Source: Reclinomonas americana ATCC 50394
Lineage: Eukaryota > Jakobida > Jakobea > Jakobida
DNA length: 64,000 bases
Assembly (NCBI GenBank): GCA_048213135.1
Contig: PS015010.1
Location: 372,001 to 436,000, forward strand
Direction of reading: 5' to 3'
In this document: in pieces, positions 19,806 to 28,391 of the stretch
Numbering within the stretch: the stretch's first letter is position 1
Layout: each line of letters begins with the position of its first letter
Notes under the pieces: generated by a model
What the model saw: the letters and a program-made list of their open reading frames with translations, nothing else
Told to the model about the DNA's origin: nothing
Database searches by the model: none
Made by a program: the position numbers and the translations under genes

Positions 19806-20888
19806 ATGACCTCACACTTCACTTACGAACAACTGCTGTCCTTTTCGACAGGTATTTTTCTTGCCATAGGCTGCCCGCCCGATGACGCGGAACTGGCAGC
19901 GGAATCCTTATTATCTGCCGACCTGCGTGGTGTGGACAGTCACGGTGTGGCCCGCCTCAGTGGTTATGTACGCCTGTGGGAAGTGAACCGGGTAAAAGCC
20001 GATCCGCAGATCAACGTGGTGCATGAAACGCCTTCCACCGCGGTGGTGGATGGAGACGCTGGTCTGGGCCTGGTAGTGGCGCCCTTTGCCATGCAGATCG
20101 CCATTGAAAAAGCCAAACAGGTAGGTACCGGCTGGGTGAGTGTGAAGAACAGCAATCACTTCGGCATCGCCGGTCAGCACGCCATGATGGCGCTGGAAGA
20201 AGATATGATCGGTATTGCCATGACGAATGCGTCAGCATTGGTGGCGCCTACTTTCTCCATCGAAAAAATGCTGGGCACCAACCCCATTGCCGTAGCCATT
20301 CCCGCCGGTAAGGAGCCTGCTTTTGTAGCCGACTTTGCTACAACGACTGCTGCCAATGGCAAACTGGAAATATTACAACGCAAACAAATGGATACACCCG
20401 CCGGTTGGGTACAGACTGCAACCGGTATGCCTTCCACCAATGCCAATGAACTGAAACAGGGCGGGGCGCTGCTGCCGCTGGGAGGCGACAGGGAGCATGG
20501 CAGCCACAAAGGATACGGACTGGGTGCTGTGGTGGATATTTTTTCAGCCGTATTGAGCGGTGCTAATTACGGTCCCTGGGTGCCGCCTTTTCCCGCCTAT
20601 GTGCCCATGCCGGAGAATATGCCGGGCGAAGGTATCGGCCACTTTTTTGGTGCCATGCGTATCGATGCTTTCCGCACGGCGGAAGAATTCAAGCATCATA
20701 TGGACAACTGGATACAACGTTTTCGTTCAGCCAAAACTGTTCCCGGTGAAGAGCGGGTGATCATACCCGGCGATCCGGAAAGAGAAATGGAAGCCGAACG
20801 TATGAAGAACGGGATCCCGCTGCTGGAAGCAGTTGTGGCCGATCTGAAGGAGCTGGGTGTTAAATTTGGTGTGACCTTCCCGGGGTGA
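19806..20888 (+). CDS. Ldh family oxidoreductase (malate/L-sulfolactate/ureidoglycolate dehydrogenase type)
   Basis: 360 residues, the length of the type-2 malate/lactate dehydrogenase family (YlbC/ComC/AllD), which has a non-Rossmann NAD(P) fold. Motifs: SADLRGVDSHGVARLSGYV (38-56, active-site DSHG), VKNSNHFGIAG (about 117-127, catalytic His), LGTNPIAVAIPA and SHKGYGLG (Lys-Gly pocket). The exact 2-hydroxyacid substrate cannot be told. A perfect -10 TATTTTTG at 19794-19801 ends only 4 nt before the ATG, so the mRNA may be leaderless. Confidence 0.9.
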   Translation: MTSHFTYEQLLSFSTGIFLAIGCPPDDAELAAESLLSADLRGVDSHGVARLSGYVRLWEVNRVKADPQINVVHETPSTAVVDGDAGLGLVVAPFAMQIAIEKAKQVGTGWVSVKNSNHFGIAGQHAMMALEEDMIGIAMTNASALVAPTFSIEKMLGTNPIAVAIPAGKEPAFVADFATTTAANGKLEILQRKQMDTPAGWVQTATGMPSTNANELKQGGALLPLGGDREHGSHKGYGLGAVVDIFSAVLSGANYGPWVPPFPAYVPMPENMPGEGIGHFFGAMRIDAFRTAEEFKHHMDNWIQRFRSAKTVPGEERVIIPGDPEREMEAERMKNGIPLLEAVVADLKELGVKFGVTFPG

Positions 20889-20893
20889 TTATT

Positions 20894-20925
20894 AATTACG
20901 AATGATGAATTACGAATTACGAATG
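20894..20925 (+). repeat. AATTACG array after the Ldh-type gene
   Basis: Heptad-like AT-rich array (AATTACGAATGATGAATTACGAATTACGAATGG, written as units of AATTACG with one variant), starting 6 bp after the stop codon. At 20984-21015 a second micro-repeat type (CATCTTCATTTTCAAATTGG) follows, so both families occur in this one gap. Confidence 0.7.
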
Positions 20926-20995
20926 GCTTTGCCGGTTTGATCATATCACAATAGCAGAGCTACTTTATTATGTTGGCGGGCATCTTCATTTTCAA

Positions 20996-21029
20996 ATTGG
21001 CATATCGTCACATTATTTAATTACATTTG
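20996..21029 (+). promoter_or_regulatory. Candidate lysC promoter
   Basis: ATTG (20996-20999) and TACATTTG (21022-21029, exact TAnnTTTG), with a somewhat long 22-nt spacer. The implied 5' leader is about 105 nt. Within it a 23-codon GTG frame (21055-21126) ends 13 nt before lysC, but it is not rich in Lys, Thr or Met and no terminator is seen. Confidence 0.4.
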
Positions 21030-21139
21030 CCACCCTGTTTCCCCATGCCATAAGGTGATTAACGAACGATTGCCGGTAGCCGTACAGAACGTGGCAGGGC
21101 AGTGGTATGAGCAGGTAAACCAATAAAACAATACAACAG

Positions 21140-22462
21140 ATGAAAGTAATGAAATTTGGCGGTACCAGTGTAGGCAAACCGCAGCGTATGCATGAAGTGG
21201 CGAAACTGATCACTAGGGATGAGGAGAAAAAGATCGTGGTATTGTCGGCCCTGAGCGGTACTACCAACGCACTGGTGGAGATCAGTAGCAGTATGGCGGC
21301 GGGTGACCGTAATGCTGCCAAGCAACAGATCGACACGCTGGAACAACATTACCGTAATTTTATTGGTGAACTGCTGAGCGACGAAGCGGCGCTGGACAAA
21401 GCCAAAGCCGTTATCGCCGAACATTTCGAATTCCTTACCATCATACTCCGCATTTCTTTCAGCGAAGCGCTGAACAAAGACATACTGGCGCAGGGCGAAT
21501 TGCTCAGCACCAAATTGTTCTCCATTTACCTGGGCCAGGAAAAGATAGACCACGTATTGCTGCCTGCCCTCGACTTTATGACCATTGACAGTTATGACGA
21601 ACCGCAGGTAGGTGCTATTAAAGTAAAGCTGTCGCAGTTGCTGCAGAAGAACAAAGACACGAATATATTTATCACACAGGGCTACATCAGCCGCAATGCC
21701 AAAGGCGAAGTGGACAACCTCAAACGTGGTGGCAGTGATTACAGCGCATCGCTGATTGCCGCGGCAGTGAATGCCAGCGTTTGTGAAATATGGACCGATA
21801 TCGACGGTATGCACAACAACGATCCCCGCGTGGTAAAGAAGACCGTGGCCATAGAACAGATGAGTTTTGAGGAAGCTGCCGAGCTCGCTTATTTCGGCGC
21901 CAAAATATTACACCCTGCCAGCATATGGCCGGCGCAATATTTCAATGTGCCCGTACGGCTGCTCAACACCATGCAACCCGAAGCCAAAGGAACGCTGATC
22001 GCGGAAAAAGCCAACAGTGTAGGGGTTAAAGCCGTAGCGGCGAAAGATGGCATTACCGCTATCAAGATCAAAAGCAGCCGCATGCTGCTGGCCTATGGTT
22101 TTTTAAGGAAGATATTTGAAGTGTTTGAAAAATACCGCACGTCCATAGATATGATCACCACTTCGGAAGTGGCGGTTTCCGTAACCATCGACAACGACAT
22201 CAACCTGCAGGATATCACCCGCGAGCTGGAACCTTTTGGTACGGTGGAAATAGATACCAACCAGAGCATCGTATCTATTGTGGGTAATGAGATCACCGAA
22301 ACACCTGAAGTGATGCGTAAGTTATTTGAATCCCTTTCTGCCATACCGGTACGTATGGTGAGCTATGGCGGCAGCCGGCACAATATTTCCCTGCTCATTC
22401 CCAGGAGTTATAAGGAAGAAACGCTGCAGTTGCTGAATAAGGGGTTGTTTGGACTGGAGTAA
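21140..22462 (+). CDS. lysC: Aspartate kinase, monofunctional
   Basis: 440 residues. Kinase domain 1-~290 with MKVMKFGGTSVG (ATP site), the RGGSDYSASLIAAAV motif (about 198-212, substrate and ATP contacts) and WTDIDGMHNNDPRVV. Two C-terminal ACT-type segments (about 305-440: ITAIKIKSSRML and SIVSIVGNEI) should bind an end-product inhibitor. First committed step from aspartate to Lys, Thr and Met. Not fused to homoserine dehydrogenase. An ATG three codons downstream is a possible alternative start. Confidence 0.95.
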   Translation: MKVMKFGGTSVGKPQRMHEVAKLITRDEEKKIVVLSALSGTTNALVEISSSMAAGDRNAAKQQIDTLEQHYRNFIGELLSDEAALDKAKAVIAEHFEFLTIILRISFSEALNKDILAQGELLSTKLFSIYLGQEKIDHVLLPALDFMTIDSYDEPQVGAIKVKLSQLLQKNKDTNIFITQGYISRNAKGEVDNLKRGGSDYSASLIAAAVNASVCEIWTDIDGMHNNDPRVVKKTVAIEQMSFEEAAELAYFGAKILHPASIWPAQYFNVPVRLLNTMQPEAKGTLIAEKANSVGVKAVAAKDGITAIKIKSSRMLLAYGFLRKIFEVFEKYRTSIDMITTSEVAVSVTIDNDINLQDITRELEPFGTVEIDTNQSIVSIVGNEITETPEVMRKLFESLSAIPVRMVSYGGSRHNISLLIPRSYKEETLQLLNKGLFGLE

Positions 22463-22463
22463 T

Positions 22464-22588
22464 ATTTGAAAATGTGACGATTTGAAGATTTAAAAACGAA
22501 AGTTGCCAGGGATGTATACAGTTACCTTTTATGGGTGATGTACAAACCTGCGCCAATTTTCACATTGGCACATCTTCAAATTTTCAAA
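22464..22588. repeat. Inverted TTTGAAAAT micro-repeats between convergent genes
   Basis: The left arm starting near 22467 (TTTGAAAATGTGACGATTTG) and the right arm at about 22557-22590 (its approximate complement, TTCAAATTTTCAAATTAT) are built of 8-10 bp degenerate units and could fold back over about 60 nt. They fill the gap between lysC and the convergent Mpo1-like gene. The same unit occurs at 46269-46352, also between convergent genes. Confidence 0.65.
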
Positions 22589-23053
22589 TTATAAGGCTAT
22601 CCCCATCTTCTTATAAATAAAACTCATCAGCCAGGCCGGGCCGATCATGAGGAACTGGAGGTCTTTAAGGAAAGAGGGTTTTTTGCCTTCTACCTTATGG
22701 CCATAGAACTGCCCGATCCAGGCGAGAACAAATACTATAACACATACCAGCCACAGCGGCGCCAGTCCCAATCGTTCAATATAATAACAAATGGCCAGGC
22801 ACAGCAGCCCGAAGAGCAGCATGCCGATCCATAAGGTCCGCGACAGTGAAAAATAATAGATCACGACCAGGGTCATTACGATCATGGCAACATTCACCGG
22901 AACTCCCGCCAGGGCAAAAGGCAGCTTAATGCTGTACAAAAGTCCCACTACGGAGAAGAAAATGGCGGGGACACATATCCAGTGGATGGTTTTGTTGGTG
23001 GCGTTCTGGTGGCTTTCACCATACTCAGACAACCATTGCTGAATGGATTTCAT
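22589..23053 (-). CDS. Mpo1-like (DUF962/YGL010w) membrane protein
   Basis: 154 residues with four hydrophobic segments. Hallmarks are the N-terminal YGESHQNATNKTIHWICVPAIFFS (His residues at about 14 and 24, proposed metal ligands) and the C-terminal WIGQFYGHKVEGKKPSF (His at about 119) followed by DLQFLMIGPAWL. In yeast Mpo1 is an iron-dependent dioxygenase acting on 2-hydroxy fatty acids; bacterial members probably act on related lipids. The upstream gap holds the duplicated hairpin element described separately. Confidence 0.88.
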   Translation of the reverse strand: MKSIQQWLSEYGESHQNATNKTIHWICVPAIFFSVVGLLYSIKLPFALAGVPVNVAMIVMTLVVIYYFSLSRTLWIGMLLFGLLCLAICYYIERLGLAPLWLVCVIVFVLAWIGQFYGHKVEGKKPSFLKDLQFLMIGPAWLMSFIYKKMGIAL

Positions 23054-23138
23054 AACAAGCGTTTTCCTTCCTTAAAGTTAATTAAAAACTTAATTAACAA
23101 TCTGTTTGCAACTAAATCCTGTTCTCCGACGTCTTATA

Positions 23139-23297
23139 ATTGGTTTTTCATAGGATATTGGATTAGAACGGGGCAGGATTTCCATCCAGCCCCTTTTTTA
23201 TGCCCCTATAAATCCGGGTCTTGCATTTTCCCGTACATAATTATTGGTTTTTCATAGGATATTGGATAAATACGGGGCAGGATATCTATCCGGCCCC
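23139..23297 (+). repeat. Duplicated hairpin element, 104-bp offset
   Basis: Two copies (23139-23193 and 23243-23297). Each has an identical 25-nt box running ATTGG...ATTGGAT, a 6-nt variable gap, then a hairpin of the form GGGGC-A-GGAT-loop-ATCC-x-GCCCC. The loops (TTCC and ATCT) and the mismatch base differ while the stem is kept. Copy 1 is followed by six Ts (23194-23199), so on the forward strand it looks like a terminator or the 3' end of a small RNA. No coding sequence is present. Lies in the 330-bp gap between queA and the Mpo1-like gene. Confidence 0.7.
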
Positions 23298-23330
23298 TCA
23301 CTTTCAGGCTTTTGTGACAATGTTTGAATA

Positions 23331-23368
23331 CAGAAAAAGGGCTTCCTGTACGGGAAGCCCTTTTTCTG
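23331..23368. terminator. Bidirectional terminator downstream of queA
   Basis: Perfect 16-bp stem (23331-23346 / 23353-23368) with a 6-nt loop, carrying an A-run on one side and a T-run on the other, so it works in either direction. It ends 15 bp after the queA stop. Confidence 0.93.
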
Positions 23369-23383
23369 TATAAAGTGAAAATG

Positions 23384-24433
23384 TTATACGATCAGCATGG
23401 CGTCGCCATAACTGAAGAAACGGTATTTGTCTTTTATTGCTTTTTTATAAGCTTCCATCATCAGGTCATAACCGGCAAAAGCGCAGGCCATGATCAGCAG
23501 GCTGGTTTTGGGCAGGTGAAAATTGGTTACCAGCGCATCAGCGATGTTAAAATTATAAGGCGGGTGGATGAAGTGATTCGTCCAGCCTTCGGAAGGTTTG
23601 AGCATTTTTTGTGCGGTAAACGAAGATTCCATAGCCCGCATGGTAGTGGTGCCGATGGAACAGATGCGGTGACCGCCTTCTTTCGCTTTGTTCACGATCT
23701 TACAGGCAGCTTCCTCGATGCGGTAGTATTCAGCATCCATTTTATGTTTACTGAGGTCCTCCACTTCAATGGGCCTGAAAGTACCCAGGCCGGTGTGCAG
23801 GGTGGCTTCCGCGAAACGGATGCCTTTGATCTCAAGTCTTTTGATCAGTTCCTTACTGAAATGCAGACCGGCAGTAGGAGCCGCCACAGCGCCTTCGTGT
23901 TTGGCGTATACTGTTTGGTAACGTTCTTTGTCGTCTTCTTCAGGCTTACGCTTGATGTATTTGGGCAGCGGCGTTTCTCCCATGAAGTCCAGCATCTGGC
24001 GGAACTCTTCTTCGGTTCCGTCCCACAGGAAACGGATGGTACGACCACGGCTGGTGGTATTATCGATCACTTCGGCTACCAGTTCGTCACTTTCACCGAA
24101 ATAGAGTTTGTTGCCCACGCGGATCTTACGGGCGGGGTCAACGATAACGTCCCAGAGTTTATTGGCTTTATTGAGTTCCCTTAACAGGAATACTTCAATT
24201 TTAGCGCCGGTCTTTTCCTTGCGGCCGTACATACGGGCAGGAAATACCTTGGTGTTGTTCACAACAAAAACATCTTTGTCGTCGAAGTATTCAATGATGT
24301 CTTTAAAATACCTGTTCTCGATCTGCCCGGTAGCACGGTGAACCACCATCATGCGGCTGTCTTCGCGTTTTTTGGTAGGATGCTGTGCAATGAGGTTAAG
24401 CGGGAGATCAAAACGGAATTGGGATAATTTCAT
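23384..24433 (-). CDS. queA: S-adenosylmethionine:tRNA ribosyltransferase-isomerase
   Basis: 349 residues, usual length. Starts [21 protein letters not shown], the typical QueA opening, with [14 protein letters not shown] and [17 protein letters not shown] next (about 21-72), then [10 protein letters not shown] (about 188-197), the [15 protein letters not shown] block and TTTMRAMES near 263-271. Converts 7-aminomethyl-deazaguanine in tRNA to epoxyqueuosine using the ribosyl part of SAM. A perfect reverse-strand -10 TACCTTTG lies at 24548-24555, giving an unusually long leader of about 107 nt. Confidence 0.97.
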   Translation of the reverse strand: MKLSQFRFDLPLNLIAQHPTKKREDSRMMVVHRATGQIENRYFKDIIEYFDDKDVFVVNNTKVFPARMYGRKEKTGAKIEVFLLRELNKANKLWDVIVDPARKIRVGNKLYFGESDELVAEVIDNTTSRGRTIRFLWDGTEEEFRQMLDFMGETPLPKYIKRKPEEDDKERYQTVYAKHEGAVAAPTAGLHFSKELIKRLEIKGIRFAEATLHTGLGTFRPIEVEDLSKHKMDAEYYRIEEAACKIVNKAKEGGHRICSIGTTTMRAMESSFTAQKMLKPSEGWTNHFIHPPYNFNIADALVTNFHLPKTSLLIMACAFAGYDLMMEAYKKAIKDKYRFFSYGDAMLIV

Positions 24434-24547
24434 GCAACAAATTTTGTTTTACAATGACTGTTACATGCCTTGTACTGTAGGTTTTACAGAGATCTGTTCC
24501 CGGGAGGTCCGGGACATTTATCATGTTACGGCATGATTTAAAGTGGG

Positions 24548-24555
24548 CAAAGGTA
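24548..24555 (-). promoter_or_regulatory. Candidate -10 element of queA
   Basis: TACCTTTG on the reverse strand, exact TAnnTTTG match. The implied leader contains a perfect 6-bp inverted repeat TCCCGG / CCGGGA (24498-24514); I do not recognise a riboswitch in it. Confidence 0.4.
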
Positions 24556-24630
24556 CGATATTTTAAGCATTGCACCACACAGATATGTCGTTTTTTTAAT
24601 ACAAAAAAGAATTCGTTAAAGCTGGTACCG

Positions 24631-24638
24631 TAATTTTG
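24631..24638 (+). promoter_or_regulatory. Candidate -10 element of the TraB/GumN gene
   Basis: TAATTTTG, exact TAnnTTTG match, about 54 nt before the chosen ATG at 24693. It lies inside the longer alternative reading frame, which supports the shorter start. Confidence 0.45.
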
Positions 24639-24692
24639 TGCTTCAGCCACTTCTGCTCAACTTTATGGAAAGCCCTGTCAATATCAGCCATT

Positions 24693-27600
24693 ATGTCTAA
24701 AAGAACCTGCATCTTCCTGGTCGTCCTGTTGTTTTCCCTCCCCGTTCTTGCGCAACCCGGAAAGGCGCCGCAAAAATACCCCAGCCTGTTTTGGGAGATA
24801 ACCGGTAATGGCCTCAGCCGTCCTTCCTACCTGTTTGGAACCATGCACGTGAGCAATAAAATGGTGTTCCACCTGAGCGATTCGTTTTACCTGGCACTGA
24901 AAAGTGTGGATGCGGTAGCCCTGGAACTGAACCCCGAAGTATGGCAGGGGCAAATGGTGGATATGAACCTGGTGAAACAGAATTACAGCACCTACACCCA
25001 GGCGCCGCGTGGAGATTACCTTACGGAGAATTCTTTCCGCATCAATAAATTCAGCAACGAACTCAAACAGGCCATGAGCAGCGAACCCGCCATGGTGAAC
25101 AGCCTGCTGTACCGGAGCTATAAATCCAGGGAAGATTTTGAGGAAGACACTTTCCTGGACCTGTACATTTACCAGACCGGCAAAAAACTGGGCAAAAGAG
25201 GCGCGGGTGTGGAAGATTATTTCGAATCGGAAAAACTGGTGATGGAAGCCTATGCAGATATGGCCAGGGAAAAGAAAAAGAAATCGCTTGACCTGGATGT
25301 GGAGTCGATGTACAATATATCTGAAAAAACACAGGAGGCTTACCGCAGGGGCGATCTCGATCTGCTGGATTCCCTGAACCGCCTCATGGACCGCTCCGAT
25401 GCCTTCACCGAAAAATTCCTGTACAAACGCAACGAGATACAGGCTTATTCGATGGATACCATCATGAAAAAAAGTTCACTCTTTGTGGGTGTGGGTGCTG
25501 CTCACCTGCCCGGGAAAAGAGGTGTGATCGAAATACTGAGGAATATGGGCTATCACCTCCGCCCGATATTCATGAACGACCGCGACGCGGAACAGAAAGA
25601 AGAAGTCGATAAAAGAAAAGTACCCGTGTCTTTCAGCACCCGCCGCTCTGAAGACGGGTTTTATACCGTGGATATGCCCGGGCCGCTTTATAATATTTCC
25701 GATGATTCCCGCCGCATGGAACGCCGCCAGTATTCAGATATGAGCAACGGGTCTTATTACGTGGTGACCAGGGTAAAGACTTACTCGGCCTTCCTGGGCC
25801 AGCCCGATACGGAAGTGATGAAGCAGGTGGACAGTGTATTGTATGAAAACATTCCCGGAAAAATATTGTCTAAAAAAGCGATTACCCGTAACGGTTACAG
25901 CGGGTACGACATCAGCAACCGCACCCGCCGGGGCGATTTGCAGCGGTACAATATTTTTGTTACTCCTTTTGAGATACTCATTTTTAAAATGAGCGGAAAG
26001 GAAAATTATGTGGATGGAAAGGAGGGAGAACAATTCTTCTCTTCCATACAATTCCGCGAAGCCGCCAGTACCGGGAATATATTTGAACCGGCACAGGGAG
26101 GTTTCAGCATACGGTTTCCGCAGACACCGTCGGTGTATTTTAATGAGAATGTTGCCGATGGTATCGACAGGTGGGAATACAATGCCAATGATCCTGTCAC
26201 CGGCGATGCCTGTCTTGTGTTTAAGAAGTCAGTCAATAATTTCCGTTTCATCGACGAAGACAGTTTCGACCTGCGTTTGATAGAAGAGTCATTCCGTTCG
26301 CCCGATTTCTTCGACAAACAGCAAAGCCGTTCCTACAGCACCGTTGGAGGGTATCCGGCACTTACGGTTAAGGAAAAGATGAAGGACGGCAGTATTGTCA
26401 ATGCCCGTTACATCATAAAAGGCCCCGATTATTATGTACTCGCAGTTCGCAGTAAAAATAAAAAATCGGACCCCCAATCCTTCTTCAACTCTTTTCATTT
26501 TACACCTTATCGTTATCCCGAAGCCCGGAATTTTACCGATACATTTTTCCGTTTTTCCGTAATCACCCCTGTGGCGCCGGTGCTCGACGCATCTTACCGG
26601 GCACAGGTAGAGAAAACCGCCGCCGACCTGGCTGCCAGCGCAACCGGCAGTAATTCTTTCTGGCCGAAAGCGGGCAACGCCCTGTTCAAAAGTGATTCCA
26701 CAGGTGAGATGGTCGGACTGAGCGTACAGGAATATCCCAAATACTATTACCCGAAAGACAACACACAATTTTGGGTAGATGATATACGCAAGGCTTATGA
26801 ACGTACTGACATGACCCTGTGGAAATCAGATTCCGTGAAAGCAGGTACGGTAATGGCTTATCGTTTCGTACTCCGGGACACCGGCTCTTCCCGCACCATT
26901 ACCCGCATGGTAGCCATGAAAGGCAAATACACCTACAGCATGGTGTGCATGGGAGATACCCTGTCGGCAGGCAGCGATTTTATCAGCCGTTTCTTTAACA
27001 GCTTTCAGCCCGTGGTGAGCAATACTTCAGGTATTTATGATAATAAACCGGAAGATTTCTTTAGCGACCTGTTCAGTAAAGACAGCGCCATACACGCCAA
27101 AGCGCAGCAGAGTATCACCAGCATCAATTACGGTGAAAGAGGCGTGCAACTGCTCATAGACGCCATCGGCAAACTGAACCGTTCCGATAAGGACTATTTC
27201 GATACCAAAACAAAACTGATCGCTGAACTGGGTTATATCCGCGATACCACCAAACCGGTAGTGACCGAAGCGTTGCGTAACATTTACCGCCAGGCGATGG
27301 ACACCAGTCTTTTTCAGAATGAAGTGTTCCTCGCTTTGTCAAAACATAAAACGGCATCGTCCTATGCTTTGCTGAAAGAATTGCTGGTGCAGGACCCGCC
27401 TGTATTTGACAACAGTTACACATATGGCACGCTGTTCAGTTACCTCGATGATTCGCTGGCGCTGGCCAAACAAATGTTCCCGGAAATATTACAACTGTCT
27501 TCACTCAATGATTATAAAGACAGGGTGACCGACCTGCTGGTGAAACTGGTGGACAGCGGTATGCTGAAAGCCGCCGATTATGAAACCCACTATCCGAGGA

Positions 27601-28379
27601 TATATTTCGACGCGAAGATTGAACTGAAAAAGCAAAGAGGAAAGGATGAAAAAAGAATGGAAAAAGAAAGCCGACAGGATGATGACAACAATGCGCTGAT
27701 CTCCTCTGGCATACGCTATATAGGCTCAGGTTCGGGCAGGAGCGACCTGGATGAGTACAGCATATTACTGCTGCCGTTTTACGACAGCAATCCCAATGTG
27801 CCATTGTTCTTCAGCCGTTTGCTGCAATCGAATGACCCGGCTGTGCGTATGAACGCGGCCGTATTGCTTACGAAAGCCGGCAAGCCTGTTGACGACAGCC
27901 TGTTTACCCGTATTGCCGCCGATGATAAATACCGCGGTAAGCTGTACAGCAAGCTGGAAAAGATCAACCGCACCGATCGTTTTCCTGCCCGGTACCGCAA
28001 CCAGGCCGATATGGCCCGCAGCCTTATGATCGGCAGCCGGAGCTATGATAAAGTGGATTCCATTTCACTCATCAGCAAACAGCCGGCATCTTACAACCAC
28101 AAACAGGGCTTTGTTTATTTCTTCAAATACAGGGTCAGGAAAGACGACGACTGGAAGATCGGCATCAGTGGTTTACAACCTAAAGATGAAAAGCAGGTGA
28201 GCAGTGATGATAAACTCGTTCTGCTGACAGATAAAAAGATCAAAACCGATCAGCCGCTCGATGAACAGCTGCAGGAGCACCTGAAGAAACTGTTATTCGG
28301 CCTGCATAAAAGCGGCAGGAATTTCTATGGTCAGAATGACTACAGCAGGATGCTGCGTACCAATGAGTACAATAATTAG
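24693..28379 (+). CDS. Very large secreted TraB/GumN (Tiki-like) protein
   Basis: 1228 residues from the ATG at 24693, which gives a clean signal peptide (MSKRT, hydrophobic core, VLA-Q); the upstream in-frame ATG would bury it. Residues about 28-290 are a TraB/GumN domain: SYLFGTMHVSNK (first G-T-M-H site), VALELNPE and FVGVGAAHLPGKRGVIEIL (second G-x-x-H-L-x-G site), as in metalloproteases of the Tiki superfamily. The remaining ~930 residues hold repeated beta-rich segments (two or three units resembling stress-response lipoprotein folds) and, around 800-920, helical HEAT-like repeats. Typical TraB proteins are about 300 residues, so the extension is unusual. Probably periplasmic. Confidence 0.8.
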   Translation: MSKRTCIFLVVLLFSLPVLAQPGKAPQKYPSLFWEITGNGLSRPSYLFGTMHVSNKMVFHLSDSFYLALKSVDAVALELNPEVWQGQMVDMNLVKQNYSTYTQAPRGDYLTENSFRINKFSNELKQAMSSEPAMVNSLLYRSYKSREDFEEDTFLDLYIYQTGKKLGKRGAGVEDYFESEKLVMEAYADMAREKKKKSLDLDVESMYNISEKTQEAYRRGDLDLLDSLNRLMDRSDAFTEKFLYKRNEIQAYSMDTIMKKSSLFVGVGAAHLPGKRGVIEILRNMGYHLRPIFMNDRDAEQKEEVDKRKVPVSFSTRRSEDGFYTVDMPGPLYNISDDSRRMERRQYSDMSNGSYYVVTRVKTYSAFLGQPDTEVMKQVDSVLYENIPGKILSKKAITRNGYSGYDISNRTRRGDLQRYNIFVTPFEILIFKMSGKENYVDGKEGEQFFSSIQFREAASTGNIFEPAQGGFSIRFPQTPSVYFNENVADGIDRWEYNANDPVTGDACLVFKKSVNNFRFIDEDSFDLRLIEESFRSPDFFDKQQSRSYSTVGGYPALTVKEKMKDGSIVNARYIIKGPDYYVLAVRSKNKKSDPQSFFNSFHFTPYRYPEARNFTDTFFRFSVITPVAPVLDASYRAQVEKTAADLAASATGSNSFWPKAGNALFKSDSTGEMVGLSVQEYPKYYYPKDNTQFWVDDIRKAYERTDMTLWKSDSVKAGTVMAYRFVLRDTGSSRTITRMVAMKGKYTYSMVCMGDTLSAGSDFISRFFNSFQPVVSNTSGIYDNKPEDFFSDLFSKDSAIHAKAQQSITSINYGERGVQLLIDAIGKLNRSDKDYFDTKTKLIAELGYIRDTTKPVVTEALRNIYRQAMDTSLFQNEVFLALSKHKTASSYALLKELLVQDPPVFDNSYTYGTLFSYLDDSLALAKQMFPEILQLSSLNDYKDRVTDLLVKLVDSGMLKAADYETHYPRIYFDAKIELKKQRGKDEKRMEKESRQDDDNNALISSGIRYIGSGSGRSDLDEYSILLLPFYDSNPNVPLFFSRLLQSNDPAVRMNAAVLLTKAGKPVDDSLFTRIAADDKYRGKLYSKLEKINRTDRFPARYRNQADMARSLMIGSRSYDKVDSISLISKQPASYNHKQGFVYFFKYRVRKDDDWKIGISGLQPKDEKQVSSDDKLVLLTDKKIKTDQPLDEQLQEHLKKLLFGLHKSGRNFYGQNDYSRMLRTNEYNN

Positions 28380-28391
28380 AGCTGTTTTTTA

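Noticed and set aside
21055-21126. 23-codon GTG frame before lysC as a possible attenuator leader
   Set aside because: Not enriched for Lys, Thr or Met, and no terminator or alternative stems lie before lysC.
23324-24184. 286-codon forward open frame opposite queA
   Set aside because: Shadow of queA; it starts inside the terminator hairpin and shows no conserved motifs.
24434-24547. Riboswitch in the queA leader
   Set aside because: A long leader with a small inverted repeat is present, but it does not match the preQ1 riboswitch layouts I know.
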